A stretch of DNA of 9,573 nt from Planctomycetota bacterium. Lineage in GTDB: Bacteria; Planctomycetota; Planctomycetia; Pirellulales; Thermoguttaceae. The notes under the pieces were generated by a model that was not told where the DNA came from, did not search any database, and saw only the letters and a program-made list of their open reading frames with translations. Positions within the stretch are counted from its first letter, which is position 1, and each line of letters starts with the position of its first letter. The position numbers were made by a program, and so were the translations under genes. The DNA lies in NCBI GenBank assembly GCA_015661985.1, contig DQVB01000671.1, positions 1 through 9,573 on the forward strand. The letters are read 5' to 3'. Shown here piece by piece: positions 1 through 6,003 of this stretch.

Positions 1-81
1 GATGCGTGAGGGACGAAAGAAATCGAAGAGGCGCCTCCAGCGCGCAACCCGAGTCAGGCAAACAACTTAACTCGGTCAACA
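1..81 (+). other. Left flank, possible 3' end of an upstream gene
   Basis: No complete gene fits here. One frame is open from the window edge and stops at TAA 68-70, 11 nt before the GTG of the JAMM gene; its last 21 residues would be very basic (Arg/Lys-rich, ending in RQTT). A second frame stops at TGA 7-9. The JAMM gene has no clear Shine-Dalgarno sequence, so a closely preceding stop such as 68-70 would fit translational coupling in an operon that continues to the left. The stretch is too short to choose between the frames or to name a product. Confidence 0.25.
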
Positions 82-750
82 GTGCCATTCGTCTATTACC
101 TGGTCACCCGCAACGGCACCTTCCTCTGCCGCAACCATGCCTTCTTTGCCAGCGACGTGCGGGCGCCGTTTGGGCCAGGCAGCCTGGCGCCTCACGCCGA
201 ACAGTGCTGGGTGTGCTATCCCACACTGAGCCGCACCGCCCTGGAACTGGTCGTCGGGTTCTTCGATCGTGTCTACCGGCTCTACGGCGGAGAGGCCATC
301 ACGCTGCTGTTCTGGGACCTCCGCCGCCAGCGCTACAAACTGTGGGTGCCCGACCAACAGCCCACCGTGTGGGAGTCGGCCAGCGGCTATCGGACACCGA
401 CGAACGTGACCTGCCAGGCGCCGGTCCCACCGCCGGAGAACCATCTCCTGATGGGCGATATCCACAGCCATGCGGACCTGGATGCGTACGCATCGCATCA
501 AGATCGGCTGGATGAACACTACCGCGACGGCGTCCACGTCGTGGTGGGCCGCATCGACGAGGAGCCGCCCCAATTCCACCTGGAAGTGGCCGTGGCCAGC
601 GCCATGCTCAATGCCCTGTTCGCCTATGCCTGCGGCCAGCTCACCTACCAAGAGGTCCAGCTGGATATCCTCGAAGCCCGCTCCATGCCACAGTTTCCGC
701 TTGCGGCTGACCAGATCCCCCCGCCCCCGGATGACACGTCCCCGGCATAA
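82..750 (+). CDS. JAMM/MPN-domain metallopeptidase (ubiquitin-like isopeptidase type)
   Basis: A 222-aa intracellular protein with no signal peptide. It carries a complete JAMM zinc motif, HxH-x7-S-x2-D, at H128, H130, S138 and D141. A beta-strand glutamate (E71, in EAITLLFWD) stands where the family's catalytic Glu usually lies, about 50-60 residues upstream. JAMM proteases cleave isopeptide or C-terminal peptide bonds of ubiquitin-like proteins; in bacteria they occur with E1 (ThiF-like), E2-like and ubiquitin-like genes, or in cysteine and cofactor sulfur-carrier pathways. The GTG at 82 was chosen because the MPFVYYLVTR beginning looks like the natural start of planctomycete relatives as I remember them. 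The frame is open back to position 10 without another convincing start, and no good Shine-Dalgarno is visible. The C-terminus is Pro/Asp-rich. It converges on the heparinase-like gene, 26 bp away. Partner genes, if any, lie left of the window. The fold is well supported; the substrate is unknown. Confidence 0.82.
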   Translation: MPFVYYLVTRNGTFLCRNHAFFASDVRAPFGPGSLAPHAEQCWVCYPTLSRTALELVVGFFDRVYRLYGGEAITLLFWDLRRQRYKLWVPDQQPTVWESASGYRTPTNVTCQAPVPPPENHLLMGDIHSHADLDAYASHQDRLDEHYRDGVHVVVGRIDEEPPQFHLEVAVASAMLNALFAYACGQLTYQEVQLDILEARSMPQFPLAADQIPPPPDDTSPA

Positions 751-776
751 CCGGCAAGAGCCTACCGCGGCGGAGA

Positions 777-3700
777 CTACGGTACTCCGGTTCCCACCGG
801 CGCCCTCCCGTTCCAAAGCTCGTCGATAGAAAAAGCCGACAATCCCTCCAGGGTGCCGACAACAAGGGCGCCGCCGAGCTGGATGGCGACCTTCGGCGTG
901 ACGGCCAAGGCAATCCGCTTGCGAACGTCCCCGGGCCCTGTGGCCAAGGTGAGCACGCCGTTGTGATCAAGATAGGCCAGGCGCGGTGCTGAATCGGCCA
1001 GCACCAGGGCTTCGACGATGTCCACGCCGGCTCGGTCCTGCCATCGCAGGCGGCCGGTGCCGTCGAGCACATAGAGGTATCCTGTCTGGGAGGCCACGAT
1101 CACCTCGGCCTTGCCATCCCCCTCGATGTCAACCGAACGAAGCCGGTTGACGCCGTAGCCGAAGTTGTCAAAGCGCCAAAGCGTCTTGGAGCCCCGTCGC
1201 CCCGGACCCGCCTTGGGCAGTTTGGTCGCCACCAGGTCGCCGGTCGAGGAACCGTAGACCAGTTCAATCCGACCATCGCCGTCCAGGTCGGCCAGGGTGG
1301 CCCGCATATCGCCGATCGACGTGTAGAACGAAGCGAGCTTGGTGCCGTCGTGCCGGAAGGCGTGGAGATAACCGTAGTGGTCCGTGGCGAAGATCTCCAG
1401 CTTGCCGTCGCCGTCCGTGTCGGCAGTGAGGAAATCGATACTGCCGTGGAGGACGGCCCGTCGCGCTCGGGCCCGTTGCTTCCACTGGGCGTCGTAGATG
1501 TGCAGCTCATAGTTCTGTGTGCCGACAAGGATTTCCCTTCGCCCGTCCTGCTCCAGATCGCGCACGGCAACGGTGTAGGCCTGCCACGGGCGATCCCCGA
1601 AGTTCTGATTCCACACGGGCCCGCGGATCTGATGCTTGCTGATCAGTTCGCCACCGGCACTGAGCAGATGGACGTAGGTGTCCCCGCCCGCCACGACGAC
1701 CTCCATTCCTTCGGCCGTCGCATCCAGTTCTCCCGCCTCCACGTCGTGGCAGGTGGCACCGAGTGGATAGGACCAGCGCACTCGCCCGTCGCCATCCAAG
1801 GCATACGCACAGGGGCCGGCCGCGGCGAGAATCTCCGGCGTGCCGTCTTGATCCAGATCGGCCAGCTTCAGCCTTCGCACGGGGCCTCGGTTTCCGAGTG
1901 GCCGCGTCCAGGTCGGCTTGGCCACAGGCAGCGACTCGATGGGCGGCCCCGGCGGCCCTTTGACCTCCGGCGCCGCTTCGGCCCACACATCGAGGAACTG
2001 GCGGATACCATCGGCGGAAACTCCACGGAGCCGAACGGCCACGCGCTGCCCATCGGCTGTTTGGGCGGTCGCCTTCAGCGAGGCCAGATCCAGTTCCAGG
2101 TTGCTGAGAGCCGGAGCGTCCACCATCGTCTCCCCAAGCCGCAGCGATCGGCCGTTGGCCCAGGCGATGTGCGACGAGGACAGATAGAGCATGTCGGCAT
2201 CGAACTGGAGTCCATCGAACGAAGCACCACGCACCGCGCAAAGGGCACTGTCAGGGCCGACCACCAGCACCGCCCCTCGGCTCACGTGCCGGACTTGATA
2301 GCCCAGCGGCTCTGTTGATTCGTCCGTGTAGAGCAGGTTGGCCAGCTCTGCGGTCTCACCTGCGGCCAGCCGTCGGCTCATCCGCTGATACAGTTTGCAC
2401 ACGGGCACCACAATCCCCTTCGGGTGGGACCGCTTCACCGTCGATTGAACCTGATCAGACCACTTGATCCAGAACCGTTTGGCCGCCAGGGCCGCTATCT
2501 CGTCCTCGGTCGGTGCGGGAGCATCTTCAGCCTCGACCACCAGCCGCAGCTTGCCGTCGGCGTCGAACAGCATCAGTTTGTCCACGCGGACCGGCGGCCG
2601 TCGGCGCAGCGTCAGGCTGATCAGCTGCCGGCCGGCATCGGTCAGATTCAAGCTGATCGCCGACCGCGCGGCCCGCTTCGCGTCGTCCGGGCCGTAGCCC
2701 AACCGCGGTATGCCCCTGACAACCGTTGTGCCCTCGGAAGTGTGAACAAGGAGGGAATCCGAGGCGGTGTCCTCGCCGTAGGCGCGCACGGCCAGTCGGT
2801 ACTCGCCCGCGGGCAGATCGACGGCCAAGGCGAGCGCCGATACGCCCCCGTGAAGGAGGGCGGCCTTCCCGCCCGACGCCTGGGGGTCCTCGACGATCGA
2901 AACCTCACGCCAGCGCCAAGGGACCTGGCCGCGCCGCACCACAAAGGCCCGCTCGCCGGCCAACGTTTCATCCCCGCGGTCTTCCACCTTCCATACCAGG
3001 TCCAAATCGTAATCGGCCGGCTCGCGCGCCGTCATACGGTCCAGGATCACCAGTGCGTCCCCCTTGCGCCAGAAGACGTAGCGCCGCCAATCGATACCGC
3101 AATAGTCCCGCACCTCAGTGCCCACCAGCCCGACGGGCCCGCCCAGATCCGACTGGCAGATCAGCCCGGCACAGCTCGGCACCAGTTGCTTGGATCGCCC
3201 GTTCTGGATGACCGACAGCATGTTATGCTCGGTCGTGTTCCGCGTCAGATAGTCGTGGTCCAGAAGCCATCGTTCGCCACGATCGACCAGCACAATGATG
3301 GCACCGGTATCGTAATGCAGGTGCCTGCCACGTCCGAAACCGTCCAACAGCGTGTACTGGGAAGCCTTGTCCCAGCTTTCGCGGAAGGCGATCTTGTCGA
3401 TGGCCGACTCAGGGGGCACCTTGGGCGCAGAGACGGGTTCGTTGTAAAAGGACCGGCGCCTGGTGTATTCGTAGAGCTGGGGGTCGAGATGGAAGACGCG
3501 GATCCCCGTGAGGTGACCCGGCCGGCGCGATCTCACGTTGCGATGGAACGGGTTCTCCCAGCGCCCGTCGCTTACGTGATCAAGCACCCACAGGTAGCCC
3601 GGATCGCGATACCACCAGAACGCAAGGGGCACGGCGCGCTGAATCAACAGCGGAGCGCGGCCGATGCCCGAGTCGCCGAAGCCGGACAACCAGCCTCGGC

Positions 3701-4883
3701 TGTCGCAGATGCTGATCACATAGTCGGCGTATCGGCGCATCCGTCCGGACTGGAAAAACTCCAGGTTCCATTCGGCCAGGCAGTACCGTATCGTGTGGCC
3801 CATGGTGATAATGAGATAAGTATCGGCGTCCTCCTGGGGCTTCCACGATCGGGCCTGGGCGGTGAAACACGCCTTCGCTTTTTCCAAATACCGGTCGGCT
3901 TCGGGCAGAGCGTAATAGTCGCGGAAATACCGCGATCCGAAATACATCCCCAGCAGCGGAAAGGTGGTGTGGTTCCAGGTTACCAGGTCGTCGGTGCCGA
4001 TGCGGGAATAGCCCGAGACATGACGCTTCAACGATCGCATGAATCGCAGGAAAGCCAGCGAGAACTCGTGCCGCTCGGCATCGGTCAAGAGCGGACATTC
4101 TTCGAATGCATCCCACGTGGCCAGGATTTGAGCCGAGTTGGTCTCTTCGGGCCAATCGCAGTCGGAGTCCGGATCATCGCGGTAGCGTTGGAGGATGCGG
4201 TGCAGGGTGGCGATGGCATGGCGGGCATAAGCTTCCTGGCCGGTCTTCAAGTATCGGCTGGCCGAGTCGAGGAAGACATGAAACGATGGAGAACGCTTGG
4301 ACTGGAGCGACAAGATCACCGAGTCGGCCGGGGGCGGAGCGGTCGAGACTTCCAGCAGGTAGTCGACACCGGCCTTGGTCTTCCCCCGCCTGATCCGTTC
4401 TGCCAGCTTCCCCGCCGCCTCCACGGCGCAACTCTCGTTGCTGATACCAACGACCACCACATCGCCCCGGCCGTGCCAGGGGTAGGGATCGTAAACCGTA
4501 CGCAAGCTGAAGCCGTTTGGGCCGGGCAACAGGGAATCCTCGTAGGCGTAGTAGTTGAAGTAGAGACGGGCGATGAGCCGGTTGTTGTTCACGTTGCCCA
4601 GGGCAATGACGGTGTGCGTTTCGGGCGAGATCTTTTGCGCGTCGCAGGACGTCCCCGGGCGCGTCGCGCCGAGCCTTTCGATCCCCTGGGCGATCCGCTC
4701 CGCCGCTTGCCGATACGCCGGTCGATCCGGACAGAGAATGGCCACCGGGCGAGTTTCGCCGCCAAGATCGATCCAGCGGTCGATCGGGCGAACCGGCCCA
4801 AGATCGTCCTGCTCGGCCTCCCCAGCCAAAGCGGAGTTGCATACAGCCGCTGCGACCGTGGCCCATAGCAACCATCTGTTCAC
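777..4883 (-). CDS. Secreted heparinase II/III-like protein with C-terminal FG-GAP beta-propeller
   Basis: 1368 aa, probably an exported polysaccharide lyase. Residues 1-20 form a signal peptide (NRW, hydrophobic core, cleavage after ALA). About 45-180 is an alpha/beta domain like those at the N-terminus of some glycoside hydrolases (GNVNNN, GPNGFSLRT, VVVVGISNE). About 205-460 is helical and aromatic-rich, fitting an alpha/alpha toroid, with N304-H305 as a candidate catalytic pair. About 495-640 fits the heparinase II/III beta-sandwich (H523-Y-D525, RWLLDHDY, EHN 552-554). A jelly-roll-like segment (about 660-780, with PAGEYRLAVRAYGEDTASDS) is inserted before the sandwich resumes (about 800-970). 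Residues 990-1360 form a propeller: DxDxDG-type loops at 1009, 1109, 1155, 1199 and 1252, plus weaker blades near 1051 and 1296. The GTG start is supported by AAGGAGAGG (complement of 4887-4895) with a spacing of 6 nt from the GGAG core. The gene is divergent from glpF. Enzyme class is likely; the substrate is not determinable. Confidence 0.85.
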   Translation of the reverse strand: MNRWLLWATVAAAVCNSALAGEAEQDDLGPVRPIDRWIDLGGETRPVAILCPDRPAYRQAAERIAQGIERLGATRPGTSCDAQKISPETHTVIALGNVNNNRLIARLYFNYYAYEDSLLPGPNGFSLRTVYDPYPWHGRGDVVVVGISNESCAVEAAGKLAERIRRGKTKAGVDYLLEVSTAPPPADSVILSLQSKRSPSFHVFLDSASRYLKTGQEAYARHAIATLHRILQRYRDDPDSDCDWPEETNSAQILATWDAFEECPLLTDAERHEFSLAFLRFMRSLKRHVSGYSRIGTDDLVTWNHTTFPLLGMYFGSRYFRDYYALPEADRYLEKAKACFTAQARSWKPQEDADTYLIITMGHTIRYCLAEWNLEFFQSGRMRRYADYVISICDSRGWLSGFGDSGIGRAPLLIQRAVPLAFWWYRDPGYLWVLDHVSDGRWENPFHRNVRSRRPGHLTGIRVFHLDPQLYEYTRRRSFYNEPVSAPKVPPESAIDKIAFRESWDKASQYTLLDGFGRGRHLHYDTGAIIVLVDRGERWLLDHDYLTRNTTEHNMLSVIQNGRSKQLVPSCAGLICQSDLGGPVGLVGTEVRDYCGIDWRRYVFWRKGDALVILDRMTAREPADYDLDLVWKVEDRGDETLAGERAFVVRRGQVPWRWREVSIVEDPQASGGKAALLHGGVSALALAVDLPAGEYRLAVRAYGEDTASDSLLVHTSEGTTVVRGIPRLGYGPDDAKRAARSAISLNLTDAGRQLISLTLRRRPPVRVDKLMLFDADGKLRLVVEAEDAPAPTEDEIAALAAKRFWIKWSDQVQSTVKRSHPKGIVVPVCKLYQRMSRRLAAGETAELANLLYTDESTEPLGYQVRHVSRGAVLVVGPDSALCAVRGASFDGLQFDADMLYLSSSHIAWANGRSLRLGETMVDAPALSNLELDLASLKATAQTADGQRVAVRLRGVSADGIRQFLDVWAEAAPEVKGPPGPPIESLPVAKPTWTRPLGNRGPVRRLKLADLDQDGTPEILAAAGPCAYALDGDGRVRWSYPLGATCHDVEAGELDATAEGMEVVVAGGDTYVHLLSAGGELISKHQIRGPVWNQNFGDRPWQAYTVAVRDLEQDGRREILVGTQNYELHIYDAQWKQRARARRAVLHGSIDFLTADTDGDGKLEIFATDHYGYLHAFRHDGTKLASFYTSIGDMRATLADLDGDGRIELVYGSSTGDLVATKLPKAGPGRRGSKTLWRFDNFGYGVNRLRSVDIEGDGKAEVIVASQTGYLYVLDGTGRLRWQDRAGVDIVEALVLADSAPRLAYLDHNGVLTLATGPGDVRKRIALAVTPKVAIQLGGALVVGTLEGLSAFSIDELWNGRAPVGTGVP

Positions 4884-4944
4884 TTGCCTCTCCTTTCAGA
4901 AAACGTGCCCCCGCCGCGATCGATTCTTACTGTACTCGAATCTC

Positions 4945-4969
4945 GGGCCGCCCGCACCGGGGGCCGCCC
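4945..4969. repeat. Two palindromic GGGCCGCCC boxes
   Basis: The 9-nt sequence GGGCCGCCC occurs at 4945-4953 and again at 4961-4969, 16 bp apart from start to start. Each copy is itself an inverted repeat (GGGC-C-GCCC). They lie 62-86 bp upstream of the heparinase-like start codon and about 40-60 bp upstream of the -35 of the rightward promoter, so a regulator bound there could affect both directions. In such GC-rich sequence a chance occurrence is quite possible; the operator role is a guess. Confidence 0.3.
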
Positions 4970-5007
4970 CCGCCGGGGATCCCGGCCAGGGCCGTAGCTC
5001 GCGTCGC

Positions 5008-5037
5008 TTGATTCCCTGGGAATGCCCGCTGTATGAT
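5008..5037 (+). promoter_or_regulatory. Sigma70-like promoter for glpF
   Basis: TTGATT (5008-5013, 4 of 6 matches to TTGACA) is followed after 18 nt by TATGAT (5032-5037, 5 of 6 matches to TATAAT). It stands out because the surrounding sequence is very GC-rich. Transcription would begin near 5044 and leave an untranslated leader of about 145 nt before the glpF ATG at 5189. The promoter would probably also serve the 1104-aa protein gene, which follows glpF by 21 nt with no terminator visible between them. Confidence 0.55.
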
Positions 5038-5188
5038 ACGCATCCTTGGCCACATCGATCGTTCGGGCCTCCGTTGACGTCCTGCCCGTCAGCCGGAACG
5101 TGCTTCGGTTGTGGGGGAAGCCCGGGCCGGGGGTTAACGGAGCGGCACCGCACGAGAGGGTGTGAAACGAGAACGGGAGGACCTCTGG

Positions 5189-5953
5189 ATGGACCAATAC
5201 GTGGCGGAGTTTGTGGGGACCGGTCTGTTGATCCTTTTGGGCAACGGCGTGGTGGGGAACGTGGTATTGGAAAGGACGAAAGGACACGGGTCCGGTTGGA
5301 TTGTTATTACTCTCGGGTGGGGCATGGCTGTGTTTGTAGCAGTGTTTTGCGTCATGGACATCAGCGGCGCGCACATCAATCCTGCGGTCACGATCGGGCT
5401 GGCCGCTGCGGGGCGGTTCGGCTGGGACCAAACGGCCGGTTACCTCGTGGCGCAGTTGCTGGGCGGCACGGTGGGCGCTACACTGGTGTACCTCTTCTAC
5501 CGTGACCACTACCGCGTGACGAGTGACCCGGAGGCGAAGCTTGCCACCTTTTGCACGGCACCAAGCATCCGCAACCTGCCGCTGAATCTGGTTTCGGAAG
5601 TCATCGGGACGTTCGTCCTCGTCTTTGCCGTACTCATGGCGGCTGAACCGTCTTTGGAATTCACCCCGGGTGCTGCTGGCGCCGGTCAGCTGAATAGCGC
5701 GAAGCTGGGGCTCGGCGCGCTGGGCGCGCTGCCGGTGGGCTTACTGGTCCTGGCCATTGGCCTCTCGCTAGGCGGCACGACGGGTTACGCCATCAATCCC
5801 GCCCGCGACCTGGGCCCGCGCATTGCCCACGCACTGCTGCCCATCCCCGGCAAACGCGACAGCGACTGGTCGTACGCATGGGTTCCCGTCGTCGGTCCCA
5901 TCGTGGGTGGAGTGCTGGCAGCGCTGGTCGCTGGAGCCATGATAGGGACGTGA
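5189..5953 (+). CDS. glpF: Aquaglyceroporin, glycerol uptake facilitator
   Basis: A 254-aa MIP-family channel of usual length with six hydrophobic membrane segments. Both family loops are intact: SGAHINPAVT (NPA at 64-66) and GYAINPARDLGPR (NPA at 203-205). Asp207 right after NPAR marks the glycerol-conducting branch; water-only aquaporins lack it. The selectivity filter reads W44, G191, Y200, R206 against W48, G191, F200, R206 of E. coli GlpF, so the filter is polyol-type with Phe replaced by Tyr. The channel lets glycerol and other small uncharged solutes pass the inner membrane passively. The ATG at 5189 is preferred: GGGAGG at 5175-5180 lies 8 nt upstream, and the protein then begins directly with MDQYVAEFVGTGLLILLG. 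A GTG at 5162 would add only a charged nonapeptide. No glycerol kinase gene is nearby. Wording such as SLGGTTGYAINPARDLGPRI recalls Firmicute GlpF, so transfer is possible. Confidence 0.92.
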   Translation: MDQYVAEFVGTGLLILLGNGVVGNVVLERTKGHGSGWIVITLGWGMAVFVAVFCVMDISGAHINPAVTIGLAAAGRFGWDQTAGYLVAQLLGGTVGATLVYLFYRDHYRVTSDPEAKLATFCTAPSIRNLPLNLVSEVIGTFVLVFAVLMAAEPSLEFTPGAAGAGQLNSAKLGLGALGALPVGLLVLAIGLSLGGTTGYAINPARDLGPRIAHALLPIPGKRDSDWSYAWVPVVGPIVGGVLAALVAGAMIGT

Positions 5954-5954
5954 A

Positions 5955-6003
5955 AGCCTTTCGGGAGGTGAACGATGCTGTTGAAAGGCTATTCACCTTT
6001 CGG
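5955..6003 (+). promoter_or_regulatory. Mutually exclusive hairpins over a ribosome-binding site
   Basis: Stem A pairs AGCCTTTC (5955-5962) perfectly with GAAAGGCT (5983-5990); its 20-nt loop displays the Shine-Dalgarno GGGAGG (5963-5968) and the ATG (5975-5977). Stem B pairs 5962-5972 with 5992-6002 (11 pairs, two of them G-U) and buries the same Shine-Dalgarno. The arms interleave, so only one stem can form unless there is a strained pseudoknot. The glpF stop codon ends at 5953, so a ribosome finishing glpF would cover the left arm of stem A. Role as a translational switch or coupling device is inferred. Confidence 0.4.

Larger units (their letters stand above)
4884..5188. other. Divergent intergenic control region (305 bp)
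   Basis: This region separates the divergent heparinase-like gene (-) and glpF (+), and I see no gene in it. The left end (4887-4895) holds the Shine-Dalgarno of the minus-strand gene. The segment 4941-4990 is extremely GC-rich and contains paired palindromic boxes and a small hairpin (CGGGGG-CCG-CCCCCG, 4958-4972). A sigma70-like promoter at 5008-5037 points toward glpF. The segment 5044-5188 would be a leader of about 145 nt, in which I found no known riboswitch. GGGAGG at 5175-5180 is the glpF Shine-Dalgarno. I could not find a convincing promoter for the minus-strand gene; the best -10-like sequence lies near 4930-4935 but has no -35. Confidence 0.7.

Noticed and set aside
6..515. A 169-codon + strand open frame overlapping the JAMM gene
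   Set aside because: The overlapping frame has the exact HxH-x7-S-x2-D motif; this one has only Arg/Pro/Leu-rich text.
771..789. Hairpin CGGAG...CTCCG between the convergent genes as a shared terminator
   Set aside because: Only 5 pairs with a 9-nt loop, overlapping the stop codon of the minus-strand gene, and no T-run on either side.
2424..4868. An 814-codon open frame on the + strand, antisense to the heparinase-like gene
   Set aside because: The opposite strand encodes a protein with a signal peptide, recognisable domains and a good ribosome site. The antisense translation has no domain pattern and is rich in Arg, Gly, Pro and Val, as expected from high GC and third-position bias.
5074..5104. 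TTGACG (5074-5079) and GGAAC (5094-5098) as further promoters for glpF
   Set aside because: TTGACG has no -10 at a usual distance, and GGAAC has no matching extracytoplasmic-function sigma -10 element; the 5008-5037 pair is much better.
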